In this document: piece after piece, positions 24,147 to 30,369 of the stretch | How positions within the stretch are numbered: position 1 is the first letter of the stretch | Layout of the letters: every line of letters starts with the position of its first letter | From: Caryophanales bacterium UBA4278 | GTDB lineage: Bacteria > Bacillota_I > Bacilli_A > RFN20 > CAG-826 | DNA: 30,369 nt | Direction: 5' to 3' | NCBI GenBank assembly: GCA_002395065.1 | Contig: DGVS01000009.1 | Coordinates: forward strand, 1-30,369 | Position numbers and translations under genes: made by a program | The notes under the pieces: model-generated | The model's database searches: none | The model's input: only the letters and a program-made list of their open reading frames with translations | Told to the model about the DNA's origin: nothing

Positions 24147-24156
24147 TTTTCTTCTC

Positions 24157-26448
24157 CTATTCTGGCACTTTAAGTGCTTCGACCATATTGATTTTCTTAT
24201 TTTTTCGACTAACGAGATATGAGACAAATAAAGATACTCCAAAAACCAAGACAAGTGGAATGACAAAAGTCATCCAACCAAAAATGAGCATCATTTCATA
24301 TTCACTGGCTAACGCCTTTGTTAGTACAAAAGTAATCCCAATTCCTGCTGGAACTCCTAAAACAAATCCAGCAATTGTTAACCACATGTTTTGACTAATT
24401 AAGAGTTTTCCGATGTGTCGATCTTTAAATCCGACAACTTTTATGGTGCTTAATTCACGATATCGTTCAAAATACGACATCGTCCCTAAGTTATATAAAA
24501 CAACAATTCCTAGAATAATTGATAAAACAATTAATGCTCCAATCATTGTGTACATGACTGACATAAAACTATCAAAAGATTTAATGATATCCGCACGAGA
24601 TTTAGTCGTCGAAATTAATGACGAATAAGTTGTGTCTCTGTTAATATCATCTTTTAGTGTATTTGTGTAAATCTGGTTAATTTTATACGCAATTCCCAGT
24701 TCTTTCGCGTATTTCTCATTCATCACAACACCTTTGGTGAGAGTGCGGAGTTGACCCGCTAATGTTAACTGATAATTAATATCAGTTCCAAAGACGGAGA
24801 CGGTAAATGTATCACCAATTTTCAGGTTATTTGTCTCCATTAGACGTTGCCCAACATAGACACCTTGGTCACCTAAAGAAACATAATTCATCTTTTGATC
24901 AAGGAATCGAACGTGGTCAGATTCAACATGATAAATATCCATCGCGATAGCTTCATCGTTAAATAAGACGTTTGTGTTCGCGGAGTAATCGCCTTTAAAG
25001 TAGGATGCGATTTCTTTTGCTTGCTCGTTACTTACATCCTGTTTTAGTGAAATCTGTGATTCATAGTTCATTGAACCATAATAGAATTTGTTCACGAATC
25101 CAGTCATTGATTCCATCATTAGAAATGATGCAATAAGAAGGATTGTACAACCGAAGACTCCAAATAAAGTCATGCCACTACGAGCTTTATGACGAAATAA
25201 ATCTCGTAAATTCCATTTTGTGGCAAACTTTAGTTTTCTCCATGCTTTGGAGTCTTCGATTTTTAATCGGTTCATGGCTTTTGGTACATATGGTTGAAGG
25301 GCTTCACTGGCTGTACCTCGAAGCATGCGTTTTGTAGATAGAAAGGAAATTAAAGTCATAAAACCGATTATTCCAATAATCACTAGATAGGTCCACCATG
25401 GCACATGGATGGCCCAGCTAGGTAAATCAAAATAGGTTCCCATTGGTCCACTTTGGTTAAAGATAAACCAAGCGATAAAGTAGCCTAAGCCAATACCAAG
25501 AAGAGAACCAACTACTCCGACAAATAGACCAAATAGAGTATAGTGTTGAACGATTTTTGCATCTCTAAAGCCTAAGGCTTTTAGTGTTCCAATCTGGGTT
25601 TTTTCATTTCTAGTTAAGCGTTGCATGGTTGTGGCCATAATTAAAACTGCAATACCTAGAAAGATGACAGGAAGAATTGAAGCCATGGTTTTACCTTCTG
25701 CCGCTTCACCTTGAGCTTCAGAATAAGAGACGATTTCATTTTTCGATAAGATGAGATTTGTTTTTCCTAAGGCTTGATTAGCTTTAGAAATAAAATCTTT
25801 TTTACTTAATTGAGAAAGAACGTGGATTTCAGGATAAATTTCTGTTCCTAAAAATAACGAGTGATACATATTTGGAGAAATATAGACATAGCCATACGTA
25901 TTAAAATCAGGCATGACTTGGCTTTCTCCAGGAGTACAAATTAAGTATTCACTCGACTTAATTAAACCTTGAATTTTTCCAGTGAATGTATGTGAACCAT
26001 ATTTCAAAGAAATATTGTCACCTAATTTATAGTTATTTTTGATTGCGTATTGATTAGAGATCCATACACCATCTAAAGATGCTTCATCATATTTTTCACC
26101 GGAGATAACAACAAATGAAGAAACATCAAAGTTTGTTGTGACAGTTACCGCAACAACATCATTTTCTTTTGTTTCGTTTGTTTTAACAGAGACATATCGA
26201 GAAACTTGATCGACTCCTTCGATATTTTTGATTTTCTCCATTTCCTCAATAGAGTAACCAGTCTCATTAACTAAACGATAATCTGCAAAACCAGTTTGGT
26301 CATAGAAAGCAAAGGTATCAACTTCAATCGATTTCCATTCTCCTTGGAAACCAACAAAAACAGAGACACCTAAAAGAACCATGACAATCATGGAGATAAA
26401 TTGTGCTTTATAGTGCCAAATTGTTCTGAGTAACTTCTTAAAAAGCAT
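24157..26448 (-). CDS. FtsX-family ABC transporter permease
   Basis: From ATG 26448 (1 nt after the ATPase stop, ribosome site GAGGTGG) the protein has 763 residues. One membrane helix near the N-terminus (IWHYKAQFISMIVMVLL) is followed by a large extracytoplasmic domain (about 40-265), three helices of the first FtsX core, a linker, a helix (GMTLFGVFGCTILLIAS), a second extracytoplasmic domain, and three helices of the second FtsX core, about eight in total. This is the MacB/LolCDE/FtsX type, which uses mechanical transmission and does not usually import ions. Substrate unknown. Control by metal-regulon boxes suggests a role linked to metal stress or envelope maintenance. Confidence 0.88.
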   Translation of the reverse strand: MLFKKLLRTIWHYKAQFISMIVMVLLGVSVFVGFQGEWKSIEVDTFAFYDQTGFADYRLVNETGYSIEEMEKIKNIEGVDQVSRYVSVKTNETKENDVVAVTVTTNFDVSSFVVISGEKYDEASLDGVWISNQYAIKNNYKLGDNISLKYGSHTFTGKIQGLIKSSEYLICTPGESQVMPDFNTYGYVYISPNMYHSLFLGTEIYPEIHVLSQLSKKDFISKANQALGKTNLILSKNEIVSYSEAQGEAAEGKTMASILPVIFLGIAVLIMATTMQRLTRNEKTQIGTLKALGFRDAKIVQHYTLFGLFVGVVGSLLGIGLGYFIAWFIFNQSGPMGTYFDLPSWAIHVPWWTYLVIIGIIGFMTLISFLSTKRMLRGTASEALQPYVPKAMNRLKIEDSKAWRKLKFATKWNLRDLFRHKARSGMTLFGVFGCTILLIASFLMMESMTGFVNKFYYGSMNYESQISLKQDVSNEQAKEIASYFKGDYSANTNVLFNDEAIAMDIYHVESDHVRFLDQKMNYVSLGDQGVYVGQRLMETNNLKIGDTFTVSVFGTDINYQLTLAGQLRTLTKGVVMNEKYAKELGIAYKINQIYTNTLKDDINRDTTYSSLISTTKSRADIIKSFDSFMSVMYTMIGALIVLSIILGIVVLYNLGTMSYFERYRELSTIKVVGFKDRHIGKLLISQNMWLTIAGFVLGVPAGIGITFVLTKALASEYEMMLIFGWMTFVIPLVLVFGVSLFVSYLVSRKNKKINMVEALKVPE

Positions 26449-26449
26449 T

Positions 26450-27154
26450 TTACCAATCCACCTCGTCAACACTTAATGGATGGTCTTGGTTGACCACTTC
26501 TTTAATATGACCTGATTTGACTCGGATAATTGTATCCGCCATTTTAGCAATGTTTTGGTTATGGGTGACGATAATAATCGTCTTGTGGTAATTTCTAGCC
26601 ATATTTAATAAGACTTTTAAAACCATAGCGCCGGTTTCACTGTCAAGAGCGCCAGTTGGTTCATCACAAAGTAAGATTTTTGGGTTTTTAGCGAGCGCTC
26701 GAGCAATTGAGACTCTTTGTTGTTCACCACCACTTAGTTCAGATGGGAATTTATCTTTGTGATCATCTAGACCAACCTCTTTAAGCATTTCATTGACGCT
26801 TAGAGGGTTAGAGACAATTTCTTTAACGAGAGAAACATTTTCAAAAACTGTTAATGTTGGGATGAGATTATATGATTGAAAGACAAAACCGACAGTTGAA
26901 GCACGATAATCAGCGAGTTCGTTATTGTTGAGAGTTGAAATATCTTTTCCTTCAACATAGATTTTTCCACTTGTTGGAGAATCAAGACCTCCCAATAGAT
27001 TCAGTAAAGTTGATTTACCAGCACCGCTAGGGCCTAAAATAACGATAAACTTTCCTTCTTCAATAGAAAGATTAACTTGATCAAGGGCTTTTTGTTCGTG
27101 TTCTCCAACGTGATAAACACGTCCAACATCTTTAAATTCAATAAGATTCATCAT
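26450..27154 (-). CDS. ABC transporter ATPase (MacB/LolD type)
   Basis: The 234-residue protein has Walker A GPSGAGKSTLLN, Q-loop FVFQSYNLIP, signature LSGGEQQRVSIARAL, Walker B ILLCDEPTGALD, and H-loop IIVTHN: a complete ATPase of the LolD/MacB family that pairs with FtsX-type permeases. There are two adjacent start codons (27154 and 27151) after GGAGG; spacing favours the second slightly. It is the first gene of the operon, directly downstream of a promoter flanked by two DtxR-like boxes. Confidence 0.95.
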   Translation of the reverse strand: MMNLIEFKDVGRVYHVGEHEQKALDQVNLSIEEGKFIVILGPSGAGKSTLLNLLGGLDSPTSGKIYVEGKDISTLNNNELADYRASTVGFVFQSYNLIPTLTVFENVSLVKEIVSNPLSVNEMLKEVGLDDHKDKFPSELSGGEQQRVSIARALAKNPKILLCDEPTGALDSETGAMVLKVLLNMARNYHKTIIIVTHNQNIAKMADTIIRVKSGHIKEVVNQDHPLSVDEVDW

Positions 27155-27169
27155 GTTTCCTCCGAAATA

Positions 27170-27243
27170 GTTAGGCGCACCTAACCTATATAATTATAAT
27201 CAGTTGAAAAATGATGTAAATAGAAAAGTTAGACTTGCCTAAC
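27170..27243 (-). promoter_or_regulatory. ABC-HMA-ZIP promoter flanked by two DtxR-like boxes
   Basis: Minus strand order: box GTTAGGCAAGTCTAAC (27243-27228, one arm mismatch), 7 nt, -35 TTTACA (27220-27215), 16 nt, -10 TATAAT (27198-27193), 7 nt, box GTTAGGTGCGCCTAAC (27185-27170). Every distance equals that at the feo promoter. Confidence 0.87.
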
Positions 27244-27274
27244 TAATTCAATTTGAATTCATATGAATATTTCA

Positions 27275-27318
27275 TAAAAAAGGACCCTTCCCTTAATAAA
27301 TAGGAATTGAGTACCTTT
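27275..27318 (-). terminator. Probable imperfect terminator after the YdeI-like gene
   Basis: AAAGG (27279-27283) with CCTTT (27314-27318), and an inner TTCC (27288-27291) with GGAA (27303-27306). The minus strand ends in CCTTTTTTATG. The stem has internal loops, so support is moderate. Confidence 0.4.
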
Positions 27319-27332
27319 CACATTTACTTTTT

Positions 27333-27674
27333 TTAAAATTTCGGACAAGCCTTCTTGCCTTCACTAGTTAATAATCCAAGTTTATCAAGTTCTTTACATC
27401 GTTCAATGTTTGTTTTTGTCCAGTGGGAGTTGTTCCTTCTAGGAGAAAAACGTTGAATAAGTTTTCCATCAATGTTTCGTAAAGTAGAGTCAATCCAACC
27501 GAAACATAATGCCACTTTTACAGCGTCATAATAACTTAAAATATCACGGCAATTCTCGGGTCTTTTTCTAGAAACCTCGACAAAAACCTCATTTTCTTTT
27601 GTAGAGTTTTCCTTTAAATATGCGTAAAACTCATCAAAAGTTTTGAAATTGTGGATTATCATACCGGTTTTCAT
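27333..27674 (-). CDS. YdeI/OmpD-associated-type protein, short or truncated
   Basis: The 113-residue protein contains FKTFDEFYAYLKENSTKENEVFVEVSRK, DAVKVALCFGWIDSTLRNIDG, RFSPRRNNSHWTKTNIER and LGLLTSEGKKA. These are the conserved N-terminal phrases of YdeI/OmpD-associated (bacteriocin-protection-like) proteins. The usual family length is about 180-200; here the frame stops right after the GKKA segment and the C-terminal OmdA helices are missing. No ribosome site precedes the ATG. A 48-codon ORF ends 18 nt upstream. It may be a decaying gene or a functional short form. Confidence 0.72.
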   Translation of the reverse strand: MKTGMIIHNFKTFDEFYAYLKENSTKENEVFVEVSRKRPENCRDILSYYDAVKVALCFGWIDSTLRNIDGKLIQRFSPRRNNSHWTKTNIERCKELDKLGLLTSEGKKACPKF

Positions 27675-27692
27675 TATTTTTGTTGTAAAAAA

Positions 27693-27839
27693 TTAATTAA
27701 AAGTTGTTAAATGAAATGGCGTAATTCGATCAAAAGATTCTTTATTTTTAGCTAAAGTTTTTCTTGCATCAATATCATTTTCAAAATAATCTAAGCCTCT
27801 CCAATAGGAATTATAGCTGCATATCTCTAATAACCCCAT
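27693..27839 (-). CDS. 48-residue ORF of unknown function
   Basis: It starts MGLLEICSYNSYWRGLDYFE and ends ITPFHLTTFN. A strong ribosome site GGAGGT lies 9 nt before the ATG. The ATG overlaps the stop codon of an upstream frame (TAATG), the arrangement of coupled genes. I recognise no family. It could be a small protein or the surviving start of a longer one. Confidence 0.4.
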   Translation of the reverse strand: MGLLEICSYNSYWRGLDYFENDIDARKTLAKNKESFDRITPFHLTTFN

Positions 27840-27911
27840 TATTTAATAACCTCCAAAATACATTTTTTACCAACTATATCGTCAACTGTTTGTTTTGTGA
27901 CTAATAGTGAA
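27839..27911 (-). pseudogene. C-terminal remnant of a lost gene
   Basis: The minus-strand frame ending at TAA 27841-27839 reads VTKQTVDDIVGKKC and a few further residues and has no start codon: an upstream in-frame stop overlaps the end of the DUF4143 gene. Its composition is protein-like, and it shares a TAATG junction with the 48-codon ORF. It is probably the tail of a gene whose body was deleted. Confidence 0.35.
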
Positions 27912-27918
27912 GAATGTT

Positions 27919-29262
27919 TTATTTAACCGCAAAAAGCATGTAATAAGGCAAATAAGTTAAATTATCTCCGTAGGATAGTTGCTTTATATGAACTATATAT
28001 TTCTCTCCAATTTTTTTGACGAACTTTTTTCTAAATTCGTCTAATGATTCCTTGGAAGAAACATTTCTTGATTTGACTTCAAAAGGAATGGTCTTTCCTC
28101 CTTTATAGATAATAAAATCTATTTCATATTTCTTTTTAACACCACCAGTTTCTTGTTCCCAAGAGTAATAATATGGTTCAAAAGAATTTGCTACTAGCAT
28201 TTGAGCAGAAACATTTTCAAACAACATTCCTAAATTTGTTTTTAGTTTATCAAATATTAGTCTTTGATAAATATCCTGGGTGTCATTGACAGTATTAGGA
28301 TAGATAATAGAAGTAAATAATCCAACATCATTAAAATATAATTTGAATGAACCAGCATCTTTAGTTAAAGAGAATCCGCCACTTGGATCAGTGCATTTAT
28401 AAACCACCATTACCATTTTTGACTCTATCAGTTTTTCCATTGTGTTAATAAATAACACAGAATCCGATCTTTCATTGGTAGACGATACAATAAATCTAGT
28501 TGAATGTTTCGAAAGCATTGTTGGCATTTGTTTCCAAACAAGATAACAAATAGTGCCAAACTTATTGTCAATTTTTCTTAAATCTTCTTCATAAAGTTTA
28601 ATTATCTTTTTCTTTTCTTTATCAACAGCGTAGAAATCATGTGTTGTTAAATATGTATCCACCACTTTTGGCATACCACCTACAGCAAGATACGTTCTAA
28701 AATTCTTCATTAATGATTGATGAATATTTGAATCAAACGCTGTTCTTTCTTTGAAATGATTAATTATTGTTTGGGCTTCAAATTCTAATCCACAAGCCCA
28801 AAGAAATTCTTCATAATCCATTGGATACATTTGAATGGATTCTTCTTCAGAAGGAATCAAGATATCTTGAGTGTTTTCTTTGATAGAAACTAGAGATCCT
28901 GTTTCCAAATAATAATACCTTCCGTCAGCAACAAGAGTTTTAATTGCCTGCCTGGCTTTAGGACAAAACTGTATTTCATCAAATATTAATAAGCTGCCTC
29001 GAGGCAAAACATTAGTTCCTAGAGCTAAAAATAAATTCTCAAAGAACTTTTCAATTTTGCTTAAATCATTAAAAGAATTAATCACATCTTCTGATTCTTT
29101 AGAGAAGTCAATTGTTTTATAGGCAGGAAACTCATTCTCGCCAAAATACTCGGCAATTTTTGTCTTCCCTACACGTCTCGCGCCCTCAATTAATAAAGCG
29201 GATGTTCCCTTTGAGTCGTTTTTCCATTTTAATAATTCAGAATATATTTTTCTTTTAAACAT
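27919..29262 (-). CDS. DUF4143-family AAA ATPase
   Basis: From ATG 29262 the protein has 447 residues; GGTGAGG precedes this start, whereas the longer frame runs back through the promoter and repeats. An AAA_14 ATPase domain comes first: LLIEGARRVGKTKIAEYF (Walker A), SLLIFDEIQFCP (Walker B), LETGSLVSI (sensor). A DUF4143 region follows (AVGGMPKVVDTYL; SKHSTRFIVSSTNER), then a PD-(D/E)xK-like nuclease core near the end (YEIDFIIYKGGKTIPFEVKS). Such proteins are widespread in anaerobes, often in variable regions, with unknown biological roles. Nothing adjacent suggests a partner, apart from the 33-bp repeats just upstream. Confidence 0.9.
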   Translation of the reverse strand: MFKRKIYSELLKWKNDSKGTSALLIEGARRVGKTKIAEYFGENEFPAYKTIDFSKESEDVINSFNDLSKIEKFFENLFLALGTNVLPRGSLLIFDEIQFCPKARQAIKTLVADGRYYYLETGSLVSIKENTQDILIPSEEESIQMYPMDYEEFLWACGLEFEAQTIINHFKERTAFDSNIHQSLMKNFRTYLAVGGMPKVVDTYLTTHDFYAVDKEKKKIIKLYEEDLRKIDNKFGTICYLVWKQMPTMLSKHSTRFIVSSTNERSDSVLFINTMEKLIESKMVMVVYKCTDPSGGFSLTKDAGSFKLYFNDVGLFTSIIYPNTVNDTQDIYQRLIFDKLKTNLGMLFENVSAQMLVANSFEPYYYSWEQETGGVKKKYEIDFIIYKGGKTIPFEVKSRNVSSKESLDEFRKKFVKKIGEKYIVHIKQLSYGDNLTYLPYYMLFAVK

Positions 29263-29277
29263 TTGATTTACCTCACC

Positions 29278-29283
29278 ATTATA
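29278..29283 (-). promoter_or_regulatory. -10 box of the DUF4143 gene
   Basis: TATAAT 15 nt before ATG 29262, with the ribosome site GGTGAGG in between. The -35 is unclear. The repeats at 29317-29391 lie just upstream. Confidence 0.5.
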
Positions 29284-29316
29284 ATACAACGAATATATAG
29301 ACATGTTAAATTGAAA

Positions 29317-29391
29317 TTGCAAAAAGTTAGGTTTATTTATATGGTACATTTGCAAAAAGTTAGGTTTATTGCATAGCTAAATTTGCAAAAA
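29317..29391. repeat. Iteron-like repeat with 33-bp period
   Basis: Two identical 21-bp copies (29317-29337 and 29350-29370; core GCAAAAAGTTAGG) are followed by a third partial copy, TTGCAAAAA (29383-29391). All start exactly 33 bp apart, about three helix turns. They lie upstream of the DUF4143 promoter. Confidence 0.75.
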
Positions 29392-29554
29392 TCGCCAAAT
29401 TGTATCAGGGATTATTTACGAATGCTTAGCGCTTTATATAACCACAATTAATTAATTTGATCCAACTAGCGATTCAAAACGTTCTCCGACTCTATTACCA
29501 CACTCGAGCATTCTATGTAGGTCTGGCAATAGTTTTAGTTGTCTCAAGATGTAT
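29392..29554. other. Intergenic stretch without a confident gene
   Basis: No gene with a start and ribosome site is seen. One minus-strand frame ending at TAA 29452-29454 stays open for about 45 codons (includes LRQLKLLPDLHRMLE, GNRVGERFESLVG) and could be a remnant tail, but that length is not improbable by chance. A tRNA terminator follows at 29555. Confidence 0.3.
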
Positions 29555-29583
29555 TCCAAACAAAAACCACTCCAAGAGTGGTT
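29555..29583 (-). terminator. Terminator after the tRNA-like gene
   Basis: AACCACTC (29565-29572), CAA, GAGTGGTT (29576-29583). The minus strand continues TTTGTTTGG. It lies 11 nt after the CCA end of the tRNA. Confidence 0.8.
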
Positions 29584-29594
29584 AATGATTTATT

Positions 29595-29672
29595 TGGTTG
29601 CGGAGGCAGGATTTGAACGCTGCGACTTCCAAGTTATGGGCCTGGTGAGCTACCGGACTGCTCTACTCCGCG
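29595..29672 (-). tRNA. Initiator-type tRNA-Met (CAU), degenerate
   Basis: All four arms can be folded. The acceptor stem is CGCGGAG/CTCCGCA with the C1-A72 mismatch and the D-stem has A11-U24, both marks of initiator tRNA; CCA is encoded (29597-29595). The anticodon is CAU at 29638-29636. Deviations: position 33 is C instead of the near-universal U; the anticodon stem has A-U and G-U in place of two of the three G-C pairs needed by initiators (CCAGG/CTTGG); and the T arm has an extra C (29619) that breaks the stem. Length is 78 instead of 77. It may be a pseudogene or a degraded second copy. Confidence 0.75.
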
Positions 29673-29719
29673 ATTGCGTGTATATCTTATAAGAAGATAA
29701 AATAAGTTTCAACTAAAAG

Positions 29720-30369
29720 TTACCACAAGTTGTGGACTTTCTCGGCAAAGCCAGGAATATTTTCAAAATATTCTTGTTTACCATTAACAATAATGTATCC
29801 AGAAAAAAGACCAAAGACTTGGTTTTGGTTACTTTTTAGGAATAAAAGATTCATGTTTGCTTTACGATGAAGCACTGGATCAAAGGTTAAGGAAATGTCT
29901 CCAGTTTTAGAACGGAACTTCCACTGCTTGAGGTATTCGTGTTTTCCATTTGGTAATGTTGGAATATCAAAACGAACATCGTTTAGTTTGTAAGACATTC
30001 CATCAATATAGAAGATGTTTTCACTAGCGGCTGAGGTATCACCAAAACCATAACCAAGGTTCATTCCAATCTTCTTTCCTTGATACTCTCCGTTCATGCT
30101 TGCCCAATACCAAGTGTTGTTATAAGTCCAGATTCCTCGACCCCAATCTAATACTGCTTGAGAGGTCTCATCAAAGTAATAAAATTGGTCATTAAATTTA
30201 CAATATCCGTTCGCACTTAAATTATTGATTTTTTGGTTGTAATAGAAGTGTTTTTCTTTTTTAAATGGAGTCGAAATCACCAGCGAATCCTGGTTAAATT
30301 CATTTAAAACAACCTCTAAACGAAAATCATTGTGATTTGTAAAATTTTTGTATAAAACATTGAGTTTTC
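29720..30369 (-). CDS. DUF2804 protein (5' end beyond window)
   Basis: The frame stays open to the window edge. A GTG at 30280 is an internal valine rather than a start, since the upstream codons read as protein. About 216 residues are visible. VLDWGRGIWTYNNTWYWAS, IGMNLGYGFGDTSAASEN, WKFRSKTGDISLTFDP, NQVFGLFSGYI and GFAEKVHNLW are the conserved C-terminal phrases of DUF2804, a family of beta-rich proteins with no established activity. It is separated from the tRNA by 47 nt containing the inverted repeat ATCTT-ATAAG-AAGAT. Confidence 0.9.
   Translation of the reverse strand, partial: KLNVLYKNFTNHNDFRLEVVLNEFNQDSLVISTPFKKEKHFYYNQKINNLSANGYCKFNDQFYYFDETSQAVLDWGRGIWTYNNTWYWASMNGEYQGKKIGMNLGYGFGDTSAASENIFYIDGMSYKLNDVRFDIPTLPNGKHEYLKQWKFRSKTGDISLTFDPVLHRKANMNLLFLKSNQNQVFGLFSGYIIVNGKQEYFENIPGFAEKVHNLW

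Noticed and set aside
24147..24266. 40-codon extension of the HMA protein into the permease gene
   Set aside because: It overlaps the permease coding end in another frame; the HMA fold begins at MYKYTLGIDGMAC with its own ribosome site.
29263..29355. 31-codon extension of the DUF4143 ATPase
   Set aside because: It crosses the -10 box and a repeat copy; ATG 29262 has a ribosome site at the right distance.
29317..29370. GTTAGG in the 33-bp repeats as DtxR boxes
   Set aside because: Only one half-site (GTTAGG) is present in each copy; the CTAAC arm at 6-bp distance is missing.
30278..30280. GTG 30280 as the start of the DUF2804 gene
   Set aside because: The frame remains open and protein-like to the window edge, and the visible part lacks the N-terminal half of the family.

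Overview
The window is low-GC, densely coded DNA using TGA as a stop codon. The gene content (FeoA/FeoA/FeoB with a small FeoB-associated Cys-rich protein, a LytS-type kinase paired with a receiver-SARP regulator, large Ig/beta-helix surface proteins with a C-terminal membrane anchor, an EndA-type secreted nuclease, DUF2804 and DUF4143 proteins) points to an uncultured host-associated member of the Bacillota, class Bacilli (Erysipelotrichales / RF39 / RFN20 / Acholeplasma-like relatives). That placement is inferred from gene content only.

Layout. 1-1.6 kb: 5' part of rubrerythrin and three small membrane proteins. 1.7-5.1 kb: a giant secreted endonuclease I fused to Ig-like modules. 5.2-6.8 kb: a lipoprotein of the peptidylarginine/agmatine deiminase fold. 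6.8-8.0 kb: a sigma-A promoter and compact structured leader with terminator (riboswitch-like) in front of a DUF3800 gene, convergent with an XRE regulator that has its own operator-promoter. 8.1-9.6 kb: XdhC-family protein plus membrane protein. 9.8-10.3 kb: free methionine-R-sulfoxide reductase. 10.3-11 kb: membrane protein. 11-17.4 kb: two paralogous surface proteins. 17.5-19.5 kb: LytS-like kinase and REC-SARP regulator. 19.6-22.6 kb: feo ferrous-iron operon. 22.7-27.2 kb: DtxR-family regulator, ZIP transporter, HMA protein and ABC exporter-like pair. 27.3-29.6 kb: an eroded zone with a short YdeI-like protein, a 48-codon ORF, a gene remnant, a DUF4143 ATPase, an iteron-like repeat and a degenerate initiator tRNA. 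29.7 kb to the edge: DUF2804 protein, cut by the window end.

How parts work together. Two operons (feo and ABC-HMA-ZIP, probably reading into dtxR) carry the same promoter layout: a 16-bp GTTAG-N6-CTAAC box, 7 nt, a -35, 16 nt, a -10, 7 nt, and a second box. The deiminase lipoprotein has one such box at the same distance from its -10. This looks like one metal regulon run by the DtxR homologue encoded between the two operons. The surface-protein operon has two GTGGCAC repeats spaced exactly 11 bp and ending 9 nt from a -10, the classical footprint of SARP-type activators, and the adjacent REC-SARP gene is the obvious candidate regulator.

Several genes (starts at 855, 5280, 8006, 9804, 19492, 23056) have a TATAAT-like box only 6-10 nt before the start codon and no Shine-Dalgarno sequence. 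Leaderless or nearly leaderless mRNAs therefore seem common here.
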